NCBI GenBank assembly: GCA_963802905.1
Contig: CAWDKH010000004.1
Location: 124,001-188,000, forward strand
DNA length: 64,000 bases
Direction: 5' to 3'
From: DASQFQ01 sp963802905
Lineage (GTDB): Bacteria > Actinomycetota > Thermoleophilia > Solirubrobacterales > Solirubrobacteraceae
This document shows positions 1 to 9,234 of the stretch, piece by piece (position 1 is the first letter of the stretch; each line of letters begins with the position of its first letter). The notes beneath the pieces were generated by a model. It saw only the letters and a list, made by a program, of their open reading frames with translations. It was not told the origin of the DNA and did not search any database. A program made the translations under genes and the position numbers.

Positions 1-521
1 CGGTGCGCCTCGATCAGCACCGTCGCCGGCGCGACCTTGCGCACCGCCGCGGTGACCTCGTCGCCGTCACCGCCCACGACCAGCACGACCACCACCGCCA
101 CGAGCGCCAGCGCCGCGGCGCCGAGCGCCACCCAGGTCGCCCGCCGCGCACCCCGCGTCCGCGAGTCGACGAGCCGCCCGACCATCGACCACGATGGCGG
201 CGGCGCTTCGCCGCCCTCCGACGCCGGCCGCTGCGCCAGCACCGCGAGCTCGACACCGCCCACCACCAGCTCCTCGCCGCCGGCCAGCAGCGCCTCCTCC
301 ACCCGGCGCCCGTCCACGAACGTCCCGTTCGCCGACCCGAGGTCGACGATCCGCAATCCGCCGCCCGGCTCGACCCTCAGCTCGGCGTGCTGGCGCGAGG
401 CGCGCTCGTCACGCAGGACGAGGTCGCAGCCCTGGACACGCCCGAGGATGAACGGCCGGCCCGCCTCCGGCAGCTCGACCGTCCGCCCGGCGTCCGCGCC
501 GGACAGGACTCTCAGCCACAC
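1..521 (-). CDS. FHA-domain membrane protein, probably with a periplasmic trypsin-like domain (cut by window edge)
   Basis: Read leftwards from a GTG at 521, the first ~105 residues form a forkhead-associated phosphothreonine-binding domain. It carries the signature elements FILGR, S-R-Q-H and GSANGTFVDG. A basic stretch is followed by one hydrophobic helix at about residues 135-155 (ALALVAVVVVLVV). The last visible residues (VRKVAPATVLIEA) resemble the opening strand of trypsin-like serine proteases. The gene leaves the window there, so the protease domain is an inference. The start lies 4 bp after the kinase stop, so it should be cotranscribed and translationally coupled with that kinase. 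Cytoplasmic FHA binding of a kinase-phosphorylated partner is the obvious role. Confidence 0.75.
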   Translation of the reverse strand, partial: MWLRVLSGADAGRTVELPEAGRPFILGRVQGCDLVLRDERASRQHAELRVEPGGGLRIVDLGSANGTFVDGRRVEEALLAGGEELVVGGVELAVLAQRPASEGGEAPPPSWSMVGRLVDSRTRGARRATWVALGAAALALVAVVVVLVVGGDGDEVTAAVRKVAPATVLIEAH

Positions 522-525
522 AGGC

Positions 526-1875
<1,350 letters not shown>

Positions 1876-1886
1876 GATGGTCGATT

Positions 1887-2867
1887 ATGGACGACGCGCT
1901 GGCCGGTACCCGCGTGCTGATCGCGGGCGGGGAGCCGGACGCCGCCAAGGCACTGGGCAAGGGCCTCGCCGCCGGGGCCGCCCAGGTCACGATCGCGCCG
2001 GACGCCGAGGCCGCGGCCCAGGCCGCGCTGGCCGGACCGCCCGACGTGATCGTCGCCATCGGCGCCGCCGAGCGCGAGCTGCGCGACCTCCTGGACCCGC
2101 TGGAGCTGCGCTCCGGCCCGCCGCTGATCGCGGCGTCCGACCTCGAGTCGGACGACGTGCGCCCCGACGTGCGGCTGCGTTTGCTGCTCGACCGCCACGC
2201 GCTGGAGCGCCGCGCGCGCGACCTCGAGGGCGCGCTCGCCGCGGCCACCGTGGCGCGCCGCCGCGACCTCGAGGCCTCCCGCATCGAGATGCTGCGCCGG
2301 CTCGCGCTCGCCGCCGAGTACCGCGACGACAACACGCGCGAGCACACCGAGCGCGTGGCCGCGCTCGCCGCGCGGCTCGGCCACCGGCTGGGGCTCTCCG
2401 AGCTCGCGCTCACCCACATCCGCCACGCCGCGCCGCTGCACGACGTCGGCAAGATCGCGATCCCCGACTCGATCCTGCTCAAGCCCGGGAAGCTCTCGAA
2501 CGCGGAGTTCGAGGTCGTCAAGACCCACGCCGAGGCGGGCGCCCGCGTGCTCGCCGACGCGGACTCGGAGCTGCTCGAGGTGGCGGAGAGCATCGCTCGG
2601 TCACACCACGAGCGCTGGGACGGCACCGGCTACCCGGATGGCCTGTCGGGCGCCGACATCCCGCTCGTGGGGCGGCTCGTGCACGTCGCCGACGTGTTCG
2701 ACATCCTCGTCCACGAGCGCCCGTACAAGGACGCGTTCAGCGTCGAGGACGCCGCCGCCGAGATCCAGAACGGCGCCGGCACGCAGTTCGATCCCGAGAT
2801 CGTCGAGGCGTTCGCCGACCTCGGGCCGCGCGTCTGGCTGGCTGCGCCGGGCGTCTACGGCGGCTAG
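1887..2867 (+). CDS. HD-GYP domain protein with N-terminal pseudo-receiver
   Basis: This 326-residue protein has an N-terminal alpha/beta domain (residues 1-105) that resembles a receiver but has lost the phospho-aspartate context (VIVAIGAAE replaces the usual V-D). A coiled linker follows, then an HD-GYP phosphodiesterase domain at about 130-310. HDVGKIAIPD and HHERWDGTGYPDGL give the HD metal site and the GYP motif, the known signature of cyclic-di-GMP hydrolases. Its ATG is only 11 bp from the divergent kinase start. Neither gene has room for a ribosome-binding site between the two starts, so each leader must lie inside the other gene or the mRNAs are leaderless. Confidence 0.88.
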   Translation: MDDALAGTRVLIAGGEPDAAKALGKGLAAGAAQVTIAPDAEAAAQAALAGPPDVIVAIGAAERELRDLLDPLELRSGPPLIAASDLESDDVRPDVRLRLLLDRHALERRARDLEGALAAATVARRRDLEASRIEMLRRLALAAEYRDDNTREHTERVAALAARLGHRLGLSELALTHIRHAAPLHDVGKIAIPDSILLKPGKLSNAEFEVVKTHAEAGARVLADADSELLEVAESIARSHHERWDGTGYPDGLSGADIPLVGRLVHVADVFDILVHERPYKDAFSVEDAAAEIQNGAGTQFDPEIVEAFADLGPRVWLAAPGVYGG

Positions 2868-2910
2868 ACGGCCGCTCAAGTTTCAGCCCCGCACGAGCGA
2901 TAAAGGGGAT

Positions 2911-3861
2911 ATGAGGCGCTCCGCGTTCGTTCCTGTGCTGCTGGCCGCCCTCGGGCTTGCCGGCTGCGGAACCACGGGGAATTCCCCCGGTCCGAACGCC
3001 GCGGGCGCCCCGTCGACTCCCGGCGCGATGAGCATCGGCGTCACCGACGGCCGCCTCGGCGGCGCGATCACCGACTCCGACAGCGAGCGCGAGCGCGAGC
3101 TCTCCAAGGCCCGCCCGATCGACCCGCGCGTCCTGCGCCCCGCCCCCAACGTCCGTGAGGGCGTCGGCGCCGCCGACCAGTGCGCCAACGCCGACATGCT
3201 GCCCGACGGCAGCAACCTCGCCTCCGTCTCGGTCGTCACGCTGTGCCTCCTCAACGCCGAGCGCGCCGACCGCGGTCTGACCGCGCTCAAGGTCGACCGC
3301 GAACTGCAGAAGGCCGCCCTCGGCCACGGCAACGACATGGTCGCCAACCGCTACTTCGCCCACGAGGGCCGCGACGGCTCCAAGCCCGCCCAGCGCATCC
3401 GCGCCGCCGGCTACCTGTCGGACGGCGGCGCCTGGCGGATCGGCGAGAACCTCGCCTGGGGCACCGGCGAGCTCGCCAGCCCGAAGGCGATCATGGCCGC
3501 CTGGATGAACTCGCCCGGCCACCGCGCCAACATCCTCATGCCCGCGTATCGCGAGATCGGCTTCGGCGTCATCTCCGGCAACCCGAGCTCCGGCGACGGC
3601 GGCGCCACGTTCGTGACGGAGTTCGGCGTCGTCGAGCGCGCCGCGCGCTCCGCCTCGCGCCGCGCCCGCACCGGCACTACCCGCCGCGTCGCCTCGCACG
3701 ACCGCCGCGACTCGCGCGCCACCAAGCGCCGCGCCGCCCACCGCCGCGCCAAGGCCCGCATGCGCGCCCGCCGCTCGCGTGCTCGCATCGCGCTCTCGCC
3801 GCGCTCGCGCAAGGGCCGCGTCGTCGGCCGCGTCTCGCGCACCCGCGCGGGCCTCGGCTAA
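2911..3861 (+). CDS. CAP/SCP-domain lipoprotein with long basic C-terminal tail
   Basis: The 316-residue product starts with a lipoprotein signal peptide ending in the lipobox LAGC (cysteine near residue 20). After a low-complexity region comes a CAP (SCP/PR1, YkwD-like) domain at about 110-235. Conserved features are LLNAERADRG, the HGNDMVANRYFAHEG histidine region, GENLAWG and MNSPGHRANIL. The final ~75 residues are extremely Arg/Ala/Ser-rich, as expected for a segment that would bind anionic wall polymers or DNA outside the cell. The ATG at 2911 is preceded by AAAGGGGAT, a usable ribosome-binding site. Bacterial CAP proteins have no settled biochemical function. Confidence 0.88.
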   Translation: MRRSAFVPVLLAALGLAGCGTTGNSPGPNAAGAPSTPGAMSIGVTDGRLGGAITDSDSERERELSKARPIDPRVLRPAPNVREGVGAADQCANADMLPDGSNLASVSVVTLCLLNAERADRGLTALKVDRELQKAALGHGNDMVANRYFAHEGRDGSKPAQRIRAAGYLSDGGAWRIGENLAWGTGELASPKAIMAAWMNSPGHRANILMPAYREIGFGVISGNPSSGDGGATFVTEFGVVERAARSASRRARTGTTRRVASHDRRDSRATKRRAAHRRAKARMRARRSRARIALSPRSRKGRVVGRVSRTRAGLG

Positions 3862-3921
3862 GCGGTCCCGCGGGCGTACACTCGGGCAGCACCGGCTGTC
3901 CCGCGTCTCAAGGAGTTCCGC

Positions 3922-4368
3922 ATGGAGTCCTCCGACCAGCCCGTCCGCGTCCTCGTGGTCGCCAACCGCACCGCGGCGACCCCCGCGCTGATCGCCGCCG
4001 TGAGGGAGCGCGCCGAGCGCGGCCCGGCGCGGTTCACGCTGCTCGTGCCGAACACGTCGAGCGGCCTCGAGCGCATCGCCGATCCCGAGGACCACGCCGA
4101 CACCGACGCACAGGCCACGCTCGAGCTCGCGCTGCCGCTGCTCGAGGAGGCCTCGAGGAGCGAGGTGACCGGCATGGTCGGGGCGCCCGACCCGCTCGAC
4201 GCGATCCAGGACGCGGTCAACCTCCACGGCTTCGACGAGATCATCCTCTCGACGCTTCCCCAGCGGGTCTCGCGCTGGCTGCATCTCGACCTGCCGTCCA
4301 AGCTCAACGGGCTCGGCCTGCCCGTCACGACCATCACCGCCAGCGGGCGCGAGGAGCGCGTCGCCTAG
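3922..4368 (+). CDS. Small UspA-like alpha/beta protein
   Basis: This 148-residue cytoplasmic protein opens with a Rossmann-like strand (VRVLVVANRTAAT). It ends with a segment rich in conserved features, FDEIILSTLP, RWLHLDLPSKL and GLPVTTI, which match the C-terminal half of universal-stress-like proteins common in actinobacteria. The canonical ATP-binding G-x2-G-x9-G(S/T) of UspA is not present, so nucleotide binding is uncertain. The start is well supported by AAGGAG located 7 nt upstream. It stands alone, with a strong hairpin just after the stop, and a true UspA gene lies 1 kb downstream. Confidence 0.75.
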   Translation: MESSDQPVRVLVVANRTAATPALIAAVRERAERGPARFTLLVPNTSSGLERIADPEDHADTDAQATLELALPLLEEASRSEVTGMVGAPDPLDAIQDAVNLHGFDEIILSTLPQRVSRWLHLDLPSKLNGLGLPVTTITASGREERVA

Positions 4369-4373
4369 GGGCC

Positions 4374-4397
4374 CCTCCGGTGGGTCCCCACCGGAGG
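4374..4397 (+). terminator. Hairpin terminator after the Usp-like gene
   Basis: An 11-bp perfect inverted repeat (CCTCCGGTGGG / CCCACCGGAGG) starts 5 nt after the stop codon at 4368. There is no T-tract, as is usual in high-GC actinobacteria. Confidence 0.7.
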
Positions 4398-4418
4398 AAC
4401 CCCTAGCCTGGAGGGACG

Positions 4419-4502
4419 GTGTCGCCGTTCCTCTACTGGGTGCAGGTCCTGATCGTGCTGTGCGTGATCGCGAGCGCGATCATCGCGATCGTCAAGCTCT
4501 GA
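4419..4502 (+). CDS. 27-residue single-pass membrane micropeptide
   Basis: A GTG at 4419 is preceded by GGAGGG at near-ideal spacing and opens a 27-codon frame: two polar residues, an aromatic FLYW patch, a continuous hydrophobic helix (about residues 8-25) and a terminal Lys-Leu. This is the classic composition of a small membrane protein. It follows the hairpin at 4374-4397 and overlaps the 3' end of the oppositely transcribed cpsB-like gene by 11 bp. No family was recognised; the call rests on the ribosome-binding site and hydrophobicity. Confidence 0.5.
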   Translation: MSPFLYWVQVLIVLCVIASAIIAIVKL

Positions 4503-5271
4503 GCCCGAGCCGCCGCAGCAGGCCCCCGGGGCGGGGGAGCGGCGGGCGCTCCGGCAGCGGGTCGCCGTCGAGGATCGCGCGCGGCACGCCCTCGGTGAGC
4601 CAGGCGCGCTGCTCGCCGAGCCCCGGCAGCTCGCGCTCGAGGGAGTCGAAGCCCGCGGTCTGACCGGGCGGGCGGTTGACCGCGTCGTGGGCGTCGGAGG
4701 CGACCACGTGCACGAGGCCGTCGCGCAGCAGCGCGGCGGTGAAGCGCCGCACGGTCGAGCCGAACGCGCCGGTCATCGAGCCGGCCGTGACCTGCACGAG
4801 CACGCCGCCCTCGACCAGCCGCTCGAGCCGCGCCGCGTCGCGCTGGAACGCCGGGCAGCGCTCCGGGTGGGCGAGCAGGACGCGATGGCCGCGCATCAGC
4901 AGGTCGAGCACGATCGTCTCGAACGGGCCGACCACCGGCGAGAACGGGCTCTCGATCAGCAGGTAGGGGCCGCCGCCGAGCGCGAGGCCGCGCAGCGTGG
5001 CGTCGTCGAGGTCCGCGAGCCGCCAGATCGCGATCTCCCCGCCGGGCAGCACCTCGAGCGGGATCTCCGCCTCTGCGAGCGCCGGCCGCAGGACGTCTAG
5101 GCCGGCCGCCACGCGCTCGGCGTCGATGCTCGCGTCGTCGTTGATGTGCGGCGTGGCGAGGATCGTTCGCGTGCCTGCATCGACCGCCACGCGGGCGAGA
5201 TCGAGCGACCCTTCGAGGGTGCGGGGGCCGTCATCGAGGCCCGGGAGGATGTGTGAATGCAGGTCGATCAC
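4492..5271 (-). CDS. CpsB/CapC-type PHP-fold tyrosine-protein phosphatase
   Basis: The 259-residue protein has the PHP metal-binding signature: MIDLHSHILPGLDDG at the N-terminus, TPHIND around residue 40, AHPERCPAF in the middle and ASDAHD near 195. These are the Mn-dependent residues of CpsB (YwqE) phosphatases, which dephosphorylate bacterial tyrosine kinases controlling capsule or exopolysaccharide export. No tyrosine kinase or capsule gene is adjacent here. Polysaccharide glycosyltransferase genes occur about 36 kb and 49 kb away in this window, so any link to them is inference. It is divergent from uspA with 21 bp between the starts. Confidence 0.88.
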   Translation of the reverse strand: MIDLHSHILPGLDDGPRTLEGSLDLARVAVDAGTRTILATPHINDDASIDAERVAAGLDVLRPALAEAEIPLEVLPGGEIAIWRLADLDDATLRGLALGGGPYLLIESPFSPVVGPFETIVLDLLMRGHRVLLAHPERCPAFQRDAARLERLVEGGVLVQVTAGSMTGAFGSTVRRFTAALLRDGLVHVVASDAHDAVNRPPGQTAGFDSLERELPGLGEQRAWLTEGVPRAILDGDPLPERPPLPRPGGLLRRLGLRA

Positions 5272-5292
5272 GCGTGGTTATGATCGCGCACC

Positions 5293-5736
5293 ATGTTCAG
5301 CTCAATTGTGGTGGGAACGGACGGATCCGAGACCGCAGGCAAGGCGGTCCTGCAGGCCACCGAGCTGGCGCGGCAGGTCGGCGCCTCGGTCAGCCTCGTC
5401 TCCGCGTACGAGCCCGTGTCGAACCAGCGCCTGCGCGAGGAGAAGCGCGAGGTGCCGAAGGACATGGAGTGGATGGTCAACCCGCGCGAGGACGTCGAGG
5501 CGACGCTCAAGGATGCGGCCGAGCAGGTCGAGGGCGCCGGCGTCAAGGTGGACACCTTCGCACGCGAGGGCGACGCGGCCGACGCGATCCTCGACGTGGC
5601 CGAGGAGACCCATGCCGACCTCATCGTCGTCGGCAACAAGGGCATGACCGGCACCAAGCGCTTCCTGCTCGGCTCGGTGCCGAACAAGGTCTCGCACCAC
5701 GCTCCCTGCAGCGTGCTGATCATCCGGACGACGTAG
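5293..5736 (+). CDS. Universal stress protein UspA family
   Basis: This is a 147-residue single-domain Usp. It begins with SSIVVGTDGSETA and ends with the ATP-binding signature VGNKGMTGTKRFLLGS followed by PCSVLII, matching G-x2-G-x9-G(S). The family binds ATP and is produced under growth arrest or stress; its partner here is unknown. The ATG at 5293 gives the expected family N-terminus, and the gene is followed by a strong hairpin at 5770-5799. Confidence 0.92.
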   Translation: MFSSIVVGTDGSETAGKAVLQATELARQVGASVSLVSAYEPVSNQRLREEKREVPKDMEWMVNPREDVEATLKDAAEQVEGAGVKVDTFAREGDAADAILDVAEETHADLIVVGNKGMTGTKRFLLGSVPNKVSHHAPCSVLIIRTT

Positions 5737-5769
5737 GGGAACGCCGGCCCAGGGGGCCAGGTTCCCTTA

Positions 5770-5799
5770 GCGGGTCTTCGCCCAGAGGGCGAAACCCGC
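5770..5799. terminator. Bidirectional hairpin between uspA and the subtilase gene
   Basis: An inverted repeat pairs GCGGGT and TTCGCCC with GGGCGAA and ACCCGC (one bulged C, loop AGA). It lies between two convergent genes and can serve both. Confidence 0.7.
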
Positions 5800-5804
5800 G
5801 GGCT

Positions 5805-7187
5805 CTAGGGAGTTACGGCGCGCGCTGCGTTGACGAGCCCCGCGCCGTAGCGGGAGTCGCGGCCCGGCGTGCCGAGGTCGGTGGCCGTCGCCTTGAGGCG
5901 GGCCTCGAGCTGGGCGGGCGTCGGATTGGGGCCGATCACGCCGGAGGCGATCACGAGCGCGGCGGTGCCCGACACGTGGGGAGTCGCCATCGACGTGCCG
6001 ACGTAGCCGCCCGGCAGCCCGAAGCTGCGCACCGACCGGCTGGTGTAGGTCATCTGGTAGATGTCGCGGCCCGCCGGCTCCACACCGGGCCGGCAATGCG
6101 GGTCGCCGGGGACCTCGGCGTCGAGCCCGCCGCCGGGAGCGGCGATGTCGAGGCTCGAGCCGGAGTTGGAGTAGTCGGCCTGGCAGAGGTGCTCGGTGGT
6201 CGCGCCGACCGACATGACGTAGGTCGCGCGAGCCGGGTAGGCCACTGCGTGGGCGGAGAAGTTGCCGGAGGCGCCGATCACGAGCGCGCCCTTGCGGCGG
6301 GCGAAGCGCAGCGCGTCGAGGATGTCGGGGATCTGGCCGCGCGTGACGCTCGAGTCGAACTCGAACGAGAGGTTGATGACCTTCGCGCCCTTGCGGGCGG
6401 CGTAGCGGATGCCGGCGCTGATCGCGACCGAGTCGCCGGTGCCCGCTCGGTCGAGCACGCGCACCGGCATGATCCGCGCGCCGTAGGCGAGCCCGGTGAC
6501 GCCGAACGAGTTGCCCACGGTCTCGCCGATCGTGCTGGCGACGTGGGTGCCGTGGCCGTTCAGGTCGTCGGGGTAGGCGTCGTCGTCGACGAAGTCGTAG
6601 CCCTTGAGGAAGCGGTTGAGCAGGTCGGGCGAGCGCTTGTAGCCGCGCTTCGTCGCGTAGGCGACGCCGGTGTCGAGCACGGCGACCTTGACGCCGGAGC
6701 CGCCGGGGCGCCCGACGGCGTTGAGCCGATCCCACGCCGCCGGCGCGCCGACGCCGACCTCGGGGCTGAAGTTCCACTGCACGCCCTGCCAGCCGCCGGG
6801 CGGGCCGCCGACGTTGCCCGGGTCGTTCGGCACGAAGCTCAGGCGGGCGATCATGTTCGGCGTCGCGCTGAGCACGCCGGGCCGGCGCTTGAGCTCGGCG
6901 ATCGTCTCCTCGACGCTCTCGCCGTCGCGGATCTTCAGGACGCGCGTGTACGGAGCGAAGACCTTCGGCTCGCCGGCGCCGGAGGAGCGCTGGGCCGCCG
7001 CGCGCACGGTGCGGGTCGCGTTCGCCTTGTAGCGGACGATGACCTCGTTCGGCACGTACGCGGTGCCGGCGTGCACGTTCGGGAGCGTCGCTGCGCTCGC
7101 TGCGGGCGCGGAAACGAGCGCGCCGGCCACGAGGCCGGCGAGCAGGAGCAGATGGCGAGGGACGAGGGGGAGAACCGACAAGGGCAA
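5805..7187 (-). CDS. Secreted S8 (subtilisin-like) serine protease
   Basis: The 460-residue precursor has a Sec signal peptide (leucine/alanine-rich core ending near APAASA, residue ~32). An I9-like propeptide region follows at about 45-110, then a subtilase domain. The catalytic Asp is in VAVLDTGVA, His in NGHGTHVAS, the oxyanion Asn in GASGN, and Ser in GTSMATPHVSG. An in-frame TAG sits directly before the TTG at 7187, so translation must start at this TTG or the one two codons on. It is an exported peptidase. It is transcribed away from tadA with a 70-bp gap. Confidence 0.92.
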   Translation of the reverse strand: MPLSVLPLVPRHLLLLAGLVAGALVSAPAASAATLPNVHAGTAYVPNEVIVRYKANATRTVRAAAQRSSGAGEPKVFAPYTRVLKIRDGESVEETIAELKRRPGVLSATPNMIARLSFVPNDPGNVGGPPGGWQGVQWNFSPEVGVGAPAAWDRLNAVGRPGGSGVKVAVLDTGVAYATKRGYKRSPDLLNRFLKGYDFVDDDAYPDDLNGHGTHVASTIGETVGNSFGVTGLAYGARIMPVRVLDRAGTGDSVAISAGIRYAARKGAKVINLSFEFDSSVTRGQIPDILDALRFARRKGALVIGASGNFSAHAVAYPARATYVMSVGATTEHLCQADYSNSGSSLDIAAPGGGLDAEVPGDPHCRPGVEPAGRDIYQMTYTSRSVRSFGLPGGYVGTSMATPHVSGTAALVIASGVIGPNPTPAQLEARLKATATDLGTPGRDSRYGAGLVNAARAVTP

Positions 7188-7257
7188 CTAGAGAACATTC
7201 TCGACACGAAGAAGTTTCACCACAAGGGGGATCCGCAGCTTCTTCGGCCCCGGAAGA

Positions 7258-7713
7258 ATGGCGCACATGGATAAGGAATTCATGCGAGCCGCGATCGAGG
7301 AGGCCGGCAAGGCGCTCGCCCATGACGACGTGCCGGTCGGCGCGGTGGTCGTCCACCAGGGCGAGATCGTGGGCGCCGGGCACAACGAGCGCGAGCGCCG
7401 CCAGGACCCGACCGCGCACGCCGAGACGCTCGCGCTGCAGGCGGCCGCCCGCCGGCGCGGGAGCTGGCGGCTGCTCGACTGCGTCCTCTACGTCACGCTC
7501 GAGCCGTGCGCGATGTGCGCCGGCGCGATCGTGCTCGCCCGCGTGCCGCGCGTGGTGTACGGCACGGCGGACCCGAAGGCGGGTGCCGCGGGCAGCGTGC
7601 TCGACGTGCTCGCCGAGCCGCGGCTCAACCACCGCCCGCTGGTCGAGGGCGGCGTGCTGGCGGCCGAGTGCGCGGCGCTGCTGCGGGACTTCTTCGCCGC
7701 CCGGAGGGCCTGA
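7258..7713 (+). CDS. tadA: tRNA-specific adenosine deaminase
   Basis: This 151-residue CDA-fold enzyme has the zinc and catalytic motifs HAETLAL (His plus catalytic Glu) and PCAMCAGAI (two Cys), in the arrangement of TadA. TadA converts adenosine-34 to inosine in tRNA-Arg(ACG). The region between the motifs and the C-terminal LLRDFFAARR helix fit tRNA deaminases better than cytidine or guanine deaminases. Two ATGs compete, at 7258 (GGAAG very close) and 7267 (GGAAG 11 nt away). The gene lies 26 bp upstream of tRNA-Ser(CGA), an apt neighbourhood. Confidence 0.9.
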   Translation: MAHMDKEFMRAAIEEAGKALAHDDVPVGAVVVHQGEIVGAGHNERERRQDPTAHAETLALQAAARRRGSWRLLDCVLYVTLEPCAMCAGAIVLARVPRVVYGTADPKAGAAGSVLDVLAEPRLNHRPLVEGGVLAAECAALLRDFFAARRA

Positions 7714-7739
7714 CTCCCGCTACCCTGCAAACCGCTCTC

Positions 7740-7829
<90 letters not shown>

Positions 7830-7840
7830 CTCCAGGCCCT

Positions 7841-8305
7841 CTACAGCGTCGCCTGGATCAGCAGCGCCGCCGATGCGAAGCCGGCGACGGTGCGGACGTG
7901 GTTGCCGGCGGTCCACTCCGCTGTCCACGACGGCCAGCGCGCGGCCGCCTCGGCGCTGCTCGGGTCGAGCGCGGCGAGCTCGTTGTTGCGCGGGACGTTG
8001 TAGGTCATCGTCACGGCGATGTCGCCGAGCAGGTAGACGACACCGCCGGCCAGCAGCCACGGCGACCCGTCGACCACGGCGACGACGATCAGCGCGACGC
8101 AGGCGAGCGCGGTGCCGAACAGCAGGAGCATGAGCGGCGGCATCGGCGCGGTGACGTTGATCGACTGCATCGCAGCGATCCCCTGCGCCGCCGGCAGGCG
8201 CCGCAGCGCCGCCATCACGAACGTCGAGAAGGCGAAGAAGACGCCGCCGACCGCCGCGGAGCACACCGCGGCGGCGACGGTCAGGACGACGAGCGGCGTG
8301 CTCAT
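7841..8305 (-). CDS. DUF1772 (anthrone-oxygenase-like) membrane protein
   Basis: This 154-residue protein has about four hydrophobic helices and the DUF1772 hallmarks: an N-terminal helix ending FFAFSTFVM, the INVTAPMPP segment and the conserved NVPRNN(E)L motif near residue 105. The family includes anthrone oxygenase-like proteins, but biochemical function in bacteria is not settled. It overlaps the upstream NAD(P)-binding gene by an ATGA, so the two are one operon. It may supply a redox or membrane partner for that reductase. Confidence 0.85.
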   Translation of the reverse strand: MSTPLVVLTVAAAVCSAAVGGVFFAFSTFVMAALRRLPAAQGIAAMQSINVTAPMPPLMLLLFGTALACVALIVVAVVDGSPWLLAGGVVYLLGDIAVTMTYNVPRNNELAALDPSSAEAAARWPSWTAEWTAGNHVRTVAGFASAALLIQATL

Positions 8306-9138
8306 CGCACCGGGACCCCGGTCCAGGCCGCCGCGGCCGCGGTCGCGTACGCCGCGAAGCCGCGCGGCTCGCGCCCGAGCGCCTCGCGCACGTCGTCGGT
8401 GGTGCTCGCGTTGCGGCCGTCCACGACCTCGTCGAACAGGTACGTCAGCAGTTCCACGACGTCCTCCGGGACGCCGTGCTCGCGCAGCTCGGCTGCGTGC
8501 TGCTCGAGCGAGACGGGCACATAGCGGACGCTACGTCCGGAGGCGGCGGCAATCACAGCGGCGGTGTCCGCGAACGTCAGCGAGTCCGGGCCGGTCAGCT
8601 CGTAGGTCCGGCCGATGTGGCGGTCGTCGGTGAGCGCGGCGACCGCGATGTCGGCGAGGTCGTCGATGTCGACGAACGGCGTCGGCACGTCTCCGGCCGG
8701 GAGCCGGATCTCCCCGCTCAGCACGTGGTCGAGCATGTAGTCCTCGCTGAAGTTCTGCATGAACCAGGTGGCGCGCAGGACGGTGAGCTCGGCGCCCGTG
8801 TTGCGGACGGCCTGCTCGGCCCGCTCGGCCTCCGGCTCGCCGCGGCCGGAGAGCAGAACGATGCGGGGCGCGCCGCTGCGGACCGCGAGCGCGGCGAACT
8901 CGCCCACGGCCTCGACCGCGCCGGGGACCGCGATGTCGGGGTAGTAGCTCAGATAGACGGCACCGACGCCGTCGAGGGCGGGCGCCCAGGTCGAGCGGTC
9001 TTCCCAGTCGAACGGCGGCGTGCCTACGCGCGAGCCGACGCGCACCGGCAGCTCGCGGGCTTCCAGGCGCTCCACGACGCGGCGGCCGGTCTTGCCGGTG
9101 CCGCCGAGAACCAGAGTCTGCATGTGAGGAGTGTTCAT
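8302..9138 (-). CDS. NmrA-like NAD(P)-binding oxidoreductase
   Basis: The 278-residue atypical short-chain dehydrogenase has an N-terminal dinucleotide motif VLGGTGKTGRRV. It then has LLSGRG and RATWFMQNF, typical of the NmrA/QorB/azoreductase-like branch, with a C-terminal substrate domain. It first binds NAD(P); the substrate is unknown. It is transcribed with the DUF1772 gene and divergently from the AraC regulator at 9235. A 96-bp intergenic region contains an inverted repeat, so regulation by that protein is likely. Confidence 0.85.
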   Translation of the reverse strand: MNTPHMQTLVLGGTGKTGRRVVERLEARELPVRVGSRVGTPPFDWEDRSTWAPALDGVGAVYLSYYPDIAVPGAVEAVGEFAALAVRSGAPRIVLLSGRGEPEAERAEQAVRNTGAELTVLRATWFMQNFSEDYMLDHVLSGEIRLPAGDVPTPFVDIDDLADIAVAALTDDRHIGRTYELTGPDSLTFADTAAVIAAASGRSVRYVPVSLEQHAAELREHGVPEDVVELLTYLFDEVVDGRNASTTDDVREALGREPRGFAAYATAAAAAWTGVPVR

Positions 9139-9200
9139 GGGGTCCAGGATCGCCCACCGATCTGGGACGGTCTATGACAGGAAGTCGCTGATTCATGTTT

Positions 9201-9225
9201 GATCGTCCAGATCACACGGACGATC
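9201..9225. promoter_or_regulatory. Candidate operator: GATCGTCC-N9-GGACGATC
   Basis: A perfect 8-bp inverted repeat with a 9-nt spacer lies directly before the AraC-family start, in the divergent region shared with the NmrA-like gene. It is a reasonable binding site for that regulator. Confidence 0.4.
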
Positions 9226-9234
9226 TGAGACGAT

